Positions 36,424 through 45,244 of a stretch of DNA of 64,000 bases are shown piece by piece (within the stretch, counting starts at the first letter, position 1; the number at the start of each line of letters is the position of its first letter). This stretch comes from Gillisella taibaishanensis (GTDB lineage Bacteria > Pseudomonadota > Alphaproteobacteria > Rhizobiales > Rhizobiaceae). Position numbers and translations under genes: made by a program. The notes beneath the pieces are model-generated. The model did no database searches, was not told the origin of the DNA, and worked only from the letters and a program-made list of their open reading frames with translations. The DNA is taken from the NCBI RefSeq assembly GCF_001938985.1, contig NZ_MKIN01000020.1:186001-250000 (forward strand). Direction: 5' to 3'.

Positions 36424-38384
36424 TTTTGGGGACGAAGACGAAAGGGCAGGGGCAGGCAACGACGTTATCGCGGGTTATGAGGGGCCTTTTGGGCCGCTGG
36501 TCGGACAGCGGTGTGCACACAGGCAATTACATTCCCGAAATCGATGTGCTGCGCGCCGTTGCCGTGGCCGCAGTCGTACTGTTTCACGCGGGCCTGCCAT
36601 TCTTTAAAGGCGGTTTTCTCGGTGTTGACGTCTTTTTCGTCATCAGCGGCTTTCTGATTGCCCGAATCTACGCCACAAGCGGCGTAAATTATTCAGCTCT
36701 TGCCTTTTATCGCAGGCGGTTCCTGAGAATCATTCCGGCTTTGATCGCAATGATTCTTCTGGTCCTGCCCTTCGTCTGGCTCGTCCGCTACGGAGCAGTT
36801 TTCAGCCAGTATCTGCGCAACGCACTCTATTCCTTGCTGTTCGTAGCCAATTTCGACTTCTGGAACCATGTCGATTATTTCGGTCCGACCAATGATGAAG
36901 TGCCGCTGCTGCATGTCTGGAGCCTTTCCGTCGAAGAGCAGTTCTATCTTGTCGCGCCGCTCATCCTCTTCTACTTCCGGCGCTTCCGTTCGATGCGGGG
37001 GCTTTTGGCCGCCGCATTGATCCTTAGCAGCCTGATCCTCAGTTTCGTCCTGGATCGCTTTGCTCCGGATGCTGGATTTTTCCTCATGCCCTCCCGCTTT
37101 TGGGAATTGGCGGCCGGCGCTGTGGTCGCCTTCCTGCCCCTGCCCGGGGGCATCAGGCCCGGCAATCAGTTGGCGAGCCTCGGGGGGGCTGTTCTGCTCG
37201 TTCTAATGCTGGTTCTTTTCATGTCCTTTGGCGAGGAATACACGGTCCAGACCATCGGGCGATTGATCGCCGTCTTGCTCGCAGCCGCCTATCTCGCCTT
37301 GTTTGGCAGGGGCGATCACAAGATGTCTTTGGCTCGGATTGCGCCGCTGCGCGGGCTCGGAAAGATCAGCTACAGCCTTTACCTCTGGCACAATCCGCTG
37401 CTCGCCTTGCTCAGCCTTCAACTCTTTCGGCCCTCGACACCTATTGTCGTCATCCTGACGGTCTGTCTTTCTGTCGTCCTGGCGGTCATCAGCTATACCC
37501 TGATTGAAAATCCGTGGCGGCGACTGGGAGGGGCAACGACTGCCAGCCAGGCTCTGTCGTCGTCCCTCGTTGGGGCCTTGCTGATCCTGCTGCTGATCAG
37601 CGTGCCCGGCTATCTCGCCACCGGTGGCTTCCGATTTGATGCGCGGGCGAAATTGGTTCTGGAGGAGGCACAGACCCCCGTTCCGGCTGAATTTTCGTCG
37701 CATTGCTTCTTGGAAGGAAAGAGCGGTATCGCGTCCTTTCCGCAAGACTGCAAAAGCGCCATCGGTCCGCAATCCACTTTGGTCTGGGGTGACAGCTTTG
37801 CCCACCACCTTGCCATGGGCCTGCGCACTGTCAGGCCTGATATCGAAGAATTGAGTGCGGCAGTCTGTCCACCGACGGTGCATATATTTTTTCGCGGAAA
37901 CCCTCGATGTGAAGGCCTTAACGATCAGGCCATTGCCGAGATCGCACGTGCCCACCCGGCACGCGTCATTCTAACCGCTTACTGGTCGCATGCCGAGAAC
38001 TTCAATGCATCGCTTGCCGTTGAGAAGACTGTCCTGGAGATCAAAGCCAAATCGCCACAGACCGAAATCATCCTGGTCGGCAGTCCCCCGATCTGGCGAC
38101 CGAATCTGTCACGGCTGATCTTGCGAAATAATGTCCCGCTTGAGCAGGACGATCTGGAAAACCGGTCTCTCGGCGAAGTTGCAGCCTCTGATGCGGACCT
38201 CAAAGCCGTTGCGGAGCGGAACGGCCTTCGATTCATATCCTTGAAGGATATGCTTTGTCATGGCAACGTGTGCCGAAGCTGGGTGAACACGCTCGGTCGC
38301 AGAGCATTGGTGACAATGGATCTGGGTCACTTTACCTATGACGGATCGGTTTTCGTTGCCCGGCAATTATCACTCGGAAACTGA
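36420..38384 (+). CDS. OafA/YrhL-type acyltransferase with C-terminal SGNH domain
   Basis: A 654-residue inner-membrane protein. An N-terminal acyltransferase-3 domain with about ten hydrophobic helices opens with EIDVLRAVAVAAVVLFHAG (catalytic-type His) and VFFVISGFLIAR. The periplasmic C-terminal third has LVWGDSFAHHL, the first SGNH block. Such proteins acetylate O-antigen, exopolysaccharide or peptidoglycan; the target here is unknown. GTG at 36420 overlaps the rsmI stop (GTGA); ATG at 36477 is an alternative with a poor ribosome binding site. It separates rsmI from yraN, which I recall as usually adjacent in rhizobia. Confidence 0.88.
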   Translation: MILGTKTKGQGQATTLSRVMRGLLGRWSDSGVHTGNYIPEIDVLRAVAVAAVVLFHAGLPFFKGGFLGVDVFFVISGFLIARIYATSGVNYSALAFYRRRFLRIIPALIAMILLVLPFVWLVRYGAVFSQYLRNALYSLLFVANFDFWNHVDYFGPTNDEVPLLHVWSLSVEEQFYLVAPLILFYFRRFRSMRGLLAAALILSSLILSFVLDRFAPDAGFFLMPSRFWELAAGAVVAFLPLPGGIRPGNQLASLGGAVLLVLMLVLFMSFGEEYTVQTIGRLIAVLLAAAYLALFGRGDHKMSLARIAPLRGLGKISYSLYLWHNPLLALLSLQLFRPSTPIVVILTVCLSVVLAVISYTLIENPWRRLGGATTASQALSSSLVGALLILLLISVPGYLATGGFRFDARAKLVLEEAQTPVPAEFSSHCFLEGKSGIASFPQDCKSAIGPQSTLVWGDSFAHHLAMGLRTVRPDIEELSAAVCPPTVHIFFRGNPRCEGLNDQAIAEIARAHPARVILTAYWSHAENFNASLAVEKTVLEIKAKSPQTEIILVGSPPIWRPNLSRLILRNNVPLEQDDLENRSLGEVAASDADLKAVAERNGLRFISLKDMLCHGNVCRSWVNTLGRRALVTMDLGHFTYDGSVFVARQLSLGN

Positions 38385-38445
38385 GTGCCCGTGAGGTCTG
38401 CGGGCGAAGGATCCCGTCCGAGACGGCGGTAACCGGAAGCAAAGC

Positions 38446-38832
38446 ATGAAACCACAGACCAAAAGGCGCAAACCACCGTCCGACCCCAGTCGCCAGCGAG
38501 CCGAGCGGAGAGGCCGATGGGCGGAATATGTGGCCGCCGCCTATCTGATGCTGAAGGGTTACCGCATAGCCGCATTGCGCTACAAGACAAGGGCCGGCGA
38601 GGTCGATCTGATCGTCAGGCGCGGCGATCTGGTCGTGCTGGTCGAGGTCAAGGCCCGCGCCAGCGAAGCTGCCGCCATAGATGCGGTCAGCGGCGACAGC
38701 CAGCGCCGCATTCGCGCTAGCGGCGATTTCTGGCTCGCTCGCCAGCCGGACGCCACCCGTCTCTCCATCCGTTGCGATATTATCGCCGTCTTGCCCTGGC
38801 GCTTGCCACGGCATTTTAAAGGCGCCTTTTGA
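38446..38832 (+). CDS. YraN family (UPF0102) endonuclease-like protein
   Basis: A 128-residue protein with a PD-(D/E)XK-like core. The motif GxxxxxxAAxYLxxKGYRI is followed by AGEVDLIVRRGDLVVLVEVKAR, with the Asp and EVK spacing typical of restriction-fold nucleases. The biological role is unsettled. Start ATG at 38446, 61 nt after the acyltransferase. Confidence 0.9.
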   Translation: MKPQTKRRKPPSDPSRQRAERRGRWAEYVAAAYLMLKGYRIAALRYKTRAGEVDLIVRRGDLVVLVEVKARASEAAAIDAVSGDSQRRIRASGDFWLARQPDATRLSIRCDIIAVLPWRLPRHFKGAF

Positions 38833-38889
38833 ACCGGTTTTGCCCATTAATATAGCTAGTATTTTTCGCCGTTCTACTTTGACGATCTT

Positions 38890-38933
38890 TGTGACATTGC
38901 TGTCATAAAACATTCAAGTCGCTGTCATGAAGG
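38890..38933 (+). promoter_or_regulatory. Pho-box-like array upstream of ugpB
   Basis: Four consecutive 11-bp units begin TGTGACA, TGTCATA, ATTCAAG and TGTCATG. Units two and four match the PhoB half-site TGTCAT(A/G) well, unit one fairly, and unit three poorly. The 11-bp phasing is that of PhoB dimers bound on one face of the helix. The array ends 47 bp before the ugpB ATG. This fits phosphate-starvation activation of the operon. Confidence 0.75.
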
Positions 38934-38980
38934 CTCACTAATGGCTTGCTCACCCCAATACTGGCGGAGAGGGATCTACC

Positions 38981-40279
38981 ATGTTCAAGAAGCTTTCGAT
39001 GGCGGCTCTGGCCGTGACCGTTTCGGCAACCTCGTCTTATGCAGCCACCAATATTTCCTGGTGGCACGGCATGGGCGGGCGCAATGGCGAAGTGATCAAC
39101 GAAATCTCCCAGAAGTTCAACGCAGCGCAGAGCGAATGCGTGCTCACACCTACGTCGAAGGGGTCGTATGAAGAGGCGCTCGCCGCCGGCATCGCCGCTT
39201 TCCGCTCCGGCCAGCAGCCGAATATCCTGCAGGTCTTCGATGCCGGTGCCGCCACGATCATCAACGCCAAGGGTGCTGTCATCCCCGCTGAGGACCTGAT
39301 CACCAAGGCCGGCTACAAGTTCGATCGCGATGCCTTTATCGAAGGCGTGAAGTACTTCTACGCCGACTCCAGCGGCAAGTTCGTCGGCATGCCGTTCAAC
39401 TCCTCGGCGCCGATCATGTATATCAACACCGAAGCCCTGAAAAAGGCCGGCGTCGAGGCGCCGAAGACCTGGGAAGAGTTCGAGAAGATCGCGCCGAAGC
39501 TGAAGGAAGCCGGTTACATCCCGCTCGTCCAGTCGCAGCTGACCTGGGAATTCACCGAGAATTTCTTCTCGCGCAACAATATCCAGTTCGCTTCCAACAA
39601 CAACGGCTATGACAGCATCAAGGACACGGTGATCAATGTCACCGATCCGAACCATGTCATGATGTATGACAAGCTGAAGGCCTGGAAGGACCAGGGCTAT
39701 TTCGCCTATTACGGTGCTGCCTGGAATGACAACCAGAAGGTTTTCGAAGAAGGCAAGGCCGCGCTCTGGATCGGCTCGTCCGGCTCCTTCGGCGGCTTGA
39801 AGAAGACCGCATCCATGCCGTTTTCGGCTGATTTCCTGCCTTACTGGGGCTCGATCAAGGGCGCTGGCGTCCACTCCTTCATCGGTGGCGCTTCGCTGTT
39901 TGCCATGTCCGGCAAGACCGAAGCTGAGAACAAGTGCACGGCCGCCTTCTTCAACTTCCTGACCTCGCCTGAGATCCAGAAGTTCTACCATCAGGCTACC
40001 GGTTATGTCGCGATCACCAAGGCGGCTTACGAACTGGCCAAGAAGGAAGGCTATTACGAGAAGGAGCCGGTTGCCGAAGTCGGCATCAAGCAGCTGTCGC
40101 TGCCAGGCGGCGAGTGGGACAAGGGCTACCGCCTCGGTTTCTACCCTCAGATCCGCTCGATCATGGAGCGTGAATACAACAAGATCTTCTCCGGCGAGAC
40201 CACGCCTAAGGCCGCCATGGAGACCATCAAGAAAGAAGCGGACGAGCTGCTCGTCAGGTTCTCCAAGACAGCGGGCTGA
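38981..40279 (+). CDS. ugpB: Glycerol-3-phosphate ABC transporter, periplasmic binding protein
   Basis: A 432-residue extracellular solute-binding protein (family 1) with a Sec signal (MFKKLSMAALAVTVSATSSYA). The mature start ISWWHGMGGRNGEVINEI and the blocks IPLVQSQLTWEF and LPYWGSIKGAGVHSFIGGASLF resemble UgpB, which binds sn-glycerol-3-phosphate and glycerophosphodiesters. The ATG follows GGAGAGGG. It is preceded by PhoB-type repeats and followed by strong RNA hairpins before ugpA, a layout that favours excess binding protein. Confidence 0.93.
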   Translation: MFKKLSMAALAVTVSATSSYAATNISWWHGMGGRNGEVINEISQKFNAAQSECVLTPTSKGSYEEALAAGIAAFRSGQQPNILQVFDAGAATIINAKGAVIPAEDLITKAGYKFDRDAFIEGVKYFYADSSGKFVGMPFNSSAPIMYINTEALKKAGVEAPKTWEEFEKIAPKLKEAGYIPLVQSQLTWEFTENFFSRNNIQFASNNNGYDSIKDTVINVTDPNHVMMYDKLKAWKDQGYFAYYGAAWNDNQKVFEEGKAALWIGSSGSFGGLKKTASMPFSADFLPYWGSIKGAGVHSFIGGASLFAMSGKTEAENKCTAAFFNFLTSPEIQKFYHQATGYVAITKAAYELAKKEGYYEKEPVAEVGIKQLSLPGGEWDKGYRLGFYPQIRSIMEREYNKIFSGETTPKAAMETIKKEADELLVRFSKTAG

Positions 40280-40308
40280 TCTCCGACCCGTCCTGGATGA
40301 ACGGCCCC

Positions 40309-40412
40309 GGGGGCTTGCCCCCCTTGTCTCCGGGGCACCACGTTCAGGAATGTCAGTCTCTTTCCTGCTCAGTCCTCCTGATGCCTTCGCTTCGGGAGGG
40401 CTGAACAGGAAA
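40309..40412 (+). promoter_or_regulatory. Paired stem-loops between ugpB and ugpA
   Basis: The 176-nt gap holds two hairpins. GGGGGC-TT-GCCCCC (40309-40322) lies within a larger pairing of GCCCCGG with CCGGGGC. The second has 18-base arms (40361-40378 with 40395-40412), one mismatch and one G-U pair. No T-run follows, so mRNA stabilisation or partial termination after ugpB is more likely than full termination. Confidence 0.65.
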
Positions 40413-40455
40413 TGAGACAGGACCGCACCCGATTTCCCGCCACGAGGTCTACGCC

Positions 40456-41337
40456 ATGAAGCGCGTCCAGTTCGATTCGCGATTTCTGCCTTATCTATTG
40501 CTGCTGCCGCAGTTGAGCATCGTCGCGATCTTTTTCTACTGGCCGGCGGCTCAGGCCATCAGGTCTTCTTTCTATATCGAAGATCCCTTCGGCTTCGGCG
40601 CGAGTTTCGCCGGGCTGTCGAACTATACCGATATTCTGACATCGCCCGAATATCAGCGCGTAGCCCTGTTCACCTTTGGATTTGCCCTGGTCGTGACCTT
40701 CTTGGTTCTGGCGATTGGTCTGACACTCGCCGTCAAGGCGGACGCGGTGATCCGCGGGCAATCGGCCTACAAGACAATCCTGATCGTGGTCTATGCCATC
40801 GCACCGCCAGTGGCGGGGCTGATCGGCTCGATGTTCTTCGACCAGCACATCGGCCCCTTCGTCAAATTCGTCGCGCTGTTCGGCTGGGACATGAAGGTTG
40901 GGCTGAACTACTACGACACCGCGTTTGCGCTGACGGTCATCGCGGTCTGGAACCAGATCCCCTATAATTTCATCTTCTTCCTCTCCGGCCTTCAAGGCAT
41001 TCCGACTTCGGTGCGCGAAGCGGCGGTACTGGATTGCCGGTCGGGCCCCCGCCGGTTCTTCACGGTCATTCTGCCGCTGCTGACACCGACAGCCTTCTTT
41101 CTGCTGGTCATCAACATGACCTATTCGCTGTTCGACACCTTTGCGCTGATCGACGTGATCGTGAAGGACAAGCCGGCCGATAACCCGATCACGCTGGTCT
41201 ACAAGGTCTATGCCGATGGGTTCAGAGGCAATGATATCGGCTCGTCTTCGGCACAATCGGTCATCTTGATGGTGGTCGTGCTGGTGCTGACCCTGATCCA
41301 GTTCCGCTTCATCGAACGTCGCGTTCACTACGGGTGA
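40456..41337 (+). CDS. ugpA: Glycerol-3-phosphate ABC transporter permease
   Basis: A 293-residue inner-membrane permease with six predicted helices. The cytoplasmic EAA loop reads REAAVLDCRSGPRRFFTVILPLL (about residues 191-213), the docking site for UgpC. It starts at ATG 40456 after the hairpin region and ends four bases before ugpE. It pairs with UgpE to form the translocation channel. Confidence 0.93.
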   Translation: MKRVQFDSRFLPYLLLLPQLSIVAIFFYWPAAQAIRSSFYIEDPFGFGASFAGLSNYTDILTSPEYQRVALFTFGFALVVTFLVLAIGLTLAVKADAVIRGQSAYKTILIVVYAIAPPVAGLIGSMFFDQHIGPFVKFVALFGWDMKVGLNYYDTAFALTVIAVWNQIPYNFIFFLSGLQGIPTSVREAAVLDCRSGPRRFFTVILPLLTPTAFFLLVINMTYSLFDTFALIDVIVKDKPADNPITLVYKVYADGFRGNDIGSSSAQSVILMVVVLVLTLIQFRFIERRVHYG

Positions 41338-41341
41338 TGCC

Positions 41342-42184
41342 ATGTACAAGACGAAATTCTTCGACCACGTCATCCTGATCGCCGGCTGCCTGCTGATGCT
41401 GGCGCCGATCATCGTGGCCTTCACCACCTCGACCCATTCGGCGCCTGAAATCCACCAGAAGGGGCTGATGCTTTCCCTGGGCGATAATTTTGGCGAGACC
41501 TACCATAAGGTCCTGTTTGCCCAGACCGGCTTCAACGGCACGGTCACCGGCCTCAGCATGATGCTGAATTCGCTGATCCTAGGCCTGGGCTTTGCCTGTG
41601 GGAAGATCGTGCTGTCGATGCTGGCGGCCTATGCCATCGTCTATTTCCGTTTTCGGTTTGCAACGCTCGCCTTCTGGATGATCTTCACAACGCTACTGTT
41701 GCCGCTCGAAGTGCGCATCATGCCTTCCTATCAGGTGATGAGCGAGCTGCATCTTCTGAACACCTATACCGGCCTGATCCTCCCGCTGCTCGCGTCGGCC
41801 ACCGGCACCTTCTTTTTCAGGCAGTTCTTCAAGTCCGTGCCGGAGGAATTGCTGGAGGCGGCGCGCATCGACGGCGCCGGACCGGTCAAGTTCTTCATTG
41901 ATATTCTGCTGCCGCTGTCGCGCAGCATGATCGCCGCCGTGTTCATCATCATGTTCGTCTACGGCTGGAACCAGTATCTCTGGCCCATCCTGATGACCAC
42001 GGACGAGAGCTTCTTCACGCTGATGCGCGGCATTAAGCAGATTCTCCAGGTCTGGGTTGGCGCCCAGATCCCTGACTATAACGAGGCTTTTGCCATGGCT
42101 GTTCTCGCCATGCTGCCTCCCGTCCTGATCGTCGTGGTGTTCCAGAGCTGGTTCATCAAGGGTCTCACCGAAACCGATAAGTAA
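41342..42184 (+). CDS. ugpE: Glycerol-3-phosphate ABC transporter permease
   Basis: A 280-residue permease with six helices and the EAA loop [21 protein letters not shown]. Specific features such as [22 protein letters not shown] resemble UgpE. The C-terminus [10 protein letters not shown] fits the family (FVKGLTEGAIKG-type endings). A 4-nt gap follows ugpA and 11 nt precede ugpC, consistent with one transcript. Confidence 0.93.
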   Translation: MYKTKFFDHVILIAGCLLMLAPIIVAFTTSTHSAPEIHQKGLMLSLGDNFGETYHKVLFAQTGFNGTVTGLSMMLNSLILGLGFACGKIVLSMLAAYAIVYFRFRFATLAFWMIFTTLLLPLEVRIMPSYQVMSELHLLNTYTGLILPLLASATGTFFFRQFFKSVPEELLEAARIDGAGPVKFFIDILLPLSRSMIAAVFIIMFVYGWNQYLWPILMTTDESFFTLMRGIKQILQVWVGAQIPDYNEAFAMAVLAMLPPVLIVVVFQSWFIKGLTETDK

Positions 42185-42195
42185 GGGGTCGTCCG

Positions 42196-43302
42196 ATGGC
42201 GTCCATTGACATCAACCAGGTCTCGAAACTCTATGATGGCGGCGTAAAAGCGGTCAACGCGGTCGACATTCAGATTGCTGATGGCGAATTCATCGTGTTG
42301 GTCGGACCGTCCGGCTGCGGCAAGTCTACGCTGCTGCGCATGGTGGCCGGGCTCGAGAGCATTTCCGAGGGCGTCGTCAGGATCGGCGATCGGGTGGTCA
42401 ACACCGTCGAGCCGGCGGATCGCGACATCGCCATGGTCTTTCAAAACTACGCGCTTTATCCGCATATGACGGTGCGGCAGAACATGGCCTACGGCCTGAA
42501 GAACCGCAAAACCCCCAAGGCAGAGATCGACGCCCGGGTGGATGAGGCGGCCCGGATGCTGGAGCTGCAGCCTTATCTCGACCGTAGGCCGAGGGCTCTC
42601 TCCGGCGGTCAGCGTCAGCGTGTTGCCATGGGCCGCGCCATCGTGCGCAAGCCGGCCGCTTTCCTGTTTGACGAGCCGCTGTCCAATCTCGATGCCAAGC
42701 TGCGCGTTTCCATGCGCGTCGAAATCCGCAAGCTACAGCGCCGGCTTGGCACGACATCGATCTATGTCACCCACGACCAGCTGGAAGCGATGACATTGGC
42801 CGACCGGCTGGTGGTGCTGAACGGTGGCCGGATCGAGCAGATCGGCACGCCGCTCGAAGTTTATCACGCCCCCGCCTCGACCTTTGTCGCCAGCTTCATC
42901 GGCTCGCCTGCCATGAACCTGATCACCGGCCATATCGATGGCAATCGCCTGGCGATCTGGCCGGTAGGTTTCACTTTCGATGACGAAGCCGCCTATCGCG
43001 GCGAGGTGACGGTGGGCCTGCGCGCCGAAGACCTGACGGTGGCAGCACCCGGCCAACCCTATCTGCCGTTCCGAGTCGATTATGTCGAGGAGCTTGGCGC
43101 CGTGCGGCTCGTCCACGGCTTCGTGGGCGATCAGGCACTCTGCGCCTCGCTGCCTGTCGCGACGGCCTTGTCTGGCGAAATGCGCCTTGGCGTCGATCCG
43201 CAGAAATTCCACTTTTTCGACCGCGAGGGTCGACGGCTGGCGCTGCCCTTTGCCAAGGCGCGGATGACTTTCGGCGCGGAAGCGGCAACGGTGAGTGCCT
43301 GA
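42196..43302 (+). CDS. ugpC: Glycerol-3-phosphate ABC transporter ATP-binding protein
   Basis: A 368-residue MalK-type ATPase. Walker [10 protein letters not shown] (about residues 37-45), Q-loop [13 protein letters not shown], signature LSGGQRQRV (about 135-143), Walker [12 protein letters not shown] and H-loop YVTHDQLEA are intact. A C-terminal TOBE/OB region (about 240-368) could take regulatory contacts. Last gene of ugpBAEC. Confidence 0.94.
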   Translation: MASIDINQVSKLYDGGVKAVNAVDIQIADGEFIVLVGPSGCGKSTLLRMVAGLESISEGVVRIGDRVVNTVEPADRDIAMVFQNYALYPHMTVRQNMAYGLKNRKTPKAEIDARVDEAARMLELQPYLDRRPRALSGGQRQRVAMGRAIVRKPAAFLFDEPLSNLDAKLRVSMRVEIRKLQRRLGTTSIYVTHDQLEAMTLADRLVVLNGGRIEQIGTPLEVYHAPASTFVASFIGSPAMNLITGHIDGNRLAIWPVGFTFDDEAAYRGEVTVGLRAEDLTVAAPGQPYLPFRVDYVEELGAVRLVHGFVGDQALCASLPVATALSGEMRLGVDPQKFHFFDREGRRLALPFAKARMTFGAEAATVSA

Positions 43303-43391
43303 TAGGGATTCGATAAAATTGTAAGGCTGGGATTAACTCGGATTTGACCGGCTCGCGCTAAACCGAAGTCTGGTCATCATGGGGGGTATCC

Positions 43392-43883
43392 ATGCCAGTC
43401 AAACTCTTGTTCGCAGCCATGGCCGGTGTTGCGATTATGCGGCCGCGCCTGAAGATGCAGGACGTGCCTGCCCTCGTCACGGCCAATGCCGATCATCTCA
43501 ATCTGAAGCCGGCGCCGATCAATCCTGACTGGATTGTCGAGGGCGATCCGCAGGCGCGCATGGCAAACCACTCGCAAAGCGAGGACGAGGCCAGCTCTAC
43601 GGCCCTGTGGGATTGCACAGCAGGCACCTTTCGCTGGTATTTCGGCTGGGATGAAACGGTGGTGATCCAGGAAGGCGAGGTGCATGTGACGGCGCAGGAC
43701 GGCTCGGAGCGCGTTTTGAAGGCTGGCGATATCGCCTATTTCAAGGGCGGCACCTGGGCAACATGGCGGATCGAGACCTATGTCCGCAAGATCGCTTTTC
43801 TGCGCAAGCCCTTTCCCGAGCCTATCGCCACCCTCTACCGCTTGCGCAATGCTCTGCGCGGAGGCGGACGATCCGGCCTCTGA
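43392..43883 (+). CDS. Cupin-domain protein (DUF861-like)
   Basis: A 163-residue single-cupin protein. WDCTAGTFRWYFGWDETVVIQEGEVHV and LKAGDIAYFKGGTWATWRI correspond to the two cupin motifs of the DUF861 (cupin_3) group; the classical His ligands are largely replaced. Function unknown. The ATG at 43392 follows GGGGGG; an ATG at 43422 is an alternative. It lies 89 nt after ugpC, so it may or may not share the transcript. Confidence 0.8.
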   Translation: MPVKLLFAAMAGVAIMRPRLKMQDVPALVTANADHLNLKPAPINPDWIVEGDPQARMANHSQSEDEASSTALWDCTAGTFRWYFGWDETVVIQEGEVHVTAQDGSERVLKAGDIAYFKGGTWATWRIETYVRKIAFLRKPFPEPIATLYRLRNALRGGGRSGL

Positions 43884-43968
43884 CCTCGCGGAAAATTTGC
43901 GTCCAGCCGGCGTTGCGTTCACAGACTGCGCAGCCTAAATCTCTCTCCGGTTTAACGCGAGAAAGATT

Positions 43969-44916
43969 ATGGCTCAGATCCGCAACGTCGCCGTCCAGAT
44001 GGACCATGTCTCGTCGATCAATATCGGCGGAGATTCCACCTTTGCCATGAGCCTGGAGGCTCAAGCCCGCGGCTACAAGCTTTTCCACTATACGCCTGAC
44101 CGGCTGACCATGCGCGATGGCAAGATCTACGCCACCGTCGAGCCGATGGAACTGCGCGACGTCAAGGGCGACCATTTCACGCTCGGCAGCCCTGAGCGTA
44201 TTGATCTCTCGACCATGGATGTGGTGCTGCTGCGCCAGGATCCGCCTTTCGACATGGCCTATATCACGGCCACCCATCTGCTGGAGCGCATTCATCCGAA
44301 GACGCTCGTCGTCAACGATCCGGCATGGGTGCGCAATTCGCCGGAAAAGATCTTCGTCACCGAATTTGCAGATCTGATGCCGCCGACGCTGATCACCCGC
44401 GATCCGGCAGAAATTGCTGCCTTCCGCGCTGAGCAGGGCGATATCATCCTGAAGCCGCTTTACGGCAATGGCGGCGCCGGCGTGTTCCACTCCACCCGTG
44501 ACGACCGCAATTTCTCCTCGCTGATGGAGATGTTCGGCCAGATGTTCCGCGAGCCTTTTATCGCCCAAGGTTATCTGCCGGCGGTGCGCAAGGGTGACAA
44601 GCGGATCATTCTCGTCGACGGCGAGCCGGTCGGCGCCATCAACCGCGTACCGGCCGAGCATGATGCCCGTTCCAACATGCATGCCGGCGGCAAGCCGGAA
44701 CCGACGGAACTGACAGCGCGCGAGCACGAAATCTGCGCCCGCATCGGTCCTGCCCTGCGCGAGCGCGGCTTCCTGCTTGTAGGCATCGACGTGATCGGCG
44801 ACTACATGACCGAAATCAACGTGACGTCCCCGACCGGCCTGCGGGAGGTGAAGAAATTCGGCGGCGCCGATATTGCCGCGCTGCTTTGGGACGCGATCGA
44901 AAAGAAGCGTAGCTGA
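43969..44916 (+). CDS. gshB: Glutathione synthetase
   Basis: A 315-residue ATP-grasp ligase that joins gamma-glutamylcysteine and glycine. Marks are the N-terminal [35 protein letters not shown], the ATP-binding [16 protein letters not shown] (about residues 156-171) and the C-terminal [14 protein letters not shown] with Mg ligands. The length is standard. A good intrinsic terminator follows. Start ATG at 43969 after GAGAAAG. Confidence 0.97.
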   Translation: MAQIRNVAVQMDHVSSINIGGDSTFAMSLEAQARGYKLFHYTPDRLTMRDGKIYATVEPMELRDVKGDHFTLGSPERIDLSTMDVVLLRQDPPFDMAYITATHLLERIHPKTLVVNDPAWVRNSPEKIFVTEFADLMPPTLITRDPAEIAAFRAEQGDIILKPLYGNGGAGVFHSTRDDRNFSSLMEMFGQMFREPFIAQGYLPAVRKGDKRIILVDGEPVGAINRVPAEHDARSNMHAGGKPEPTELTAREHEICARIGPALRERGFLLVGIDVIGDYMTEINVTSPTGLREVKKFGGADIAALLWDAIEKKRS

Positions 44917-44940
44917 CCTTCATCCACTCGCCTTATGATC

Positions 44941-44968
44941 AATCCGCCGCGACCCCCTGCGGCGGATT
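44941..44968 (+). terminator. Terminator after gshB
   Basis: Perfect 10-bp arms AATCCGCCGC and GCGGCGGATT with an 8-nt loop, 25 nt after the gshB stop, followed by a T-rich but interrupted tract (TCGTCTGTCT). Confidence 0.7.
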
Positions 44969-45244
44969 TCGTCTGTCTGGCACCCACGTCTCGTTTTGTT
45001 CACGGGTTGCAACCGCATACAACCAAAATGCTGCTTTTGCGGGTGTTTGTTCATATAATGTTCTTGCTGTCTTTAATCTCTTGTGTAACAGTAAGGTTGT
45101 GGTGAATTGTCCTCACCGGACTTCCCATTTCAAGAGCCGCATATTTTATGAGTTTGATATTAAAGCAGTTTCTTTCTTCGTTACCGACGATCCTGGAAAT
45201 TGCGACATTGGCGGATCATCCGCTGCCGGCAAGGGGGCTGGGTT
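44969..45244. other. A/T-rich leader upstream of yifB
   Basis: About 275 bases with no gene I can support. The middle (45040-45110) is A/T-rich and includes CATATAATG, a possible -10 region for yifB. An open frame begins at 45200 but is not needed for the protein. Confidence 0.5.

Noticed and set aside
45200-45244. Upstream start for the YifB-type gene
   Set aside because: The conserved protein begins at MVARVGTVAFQG (45245); the extra 15 residues do not resemble the family.
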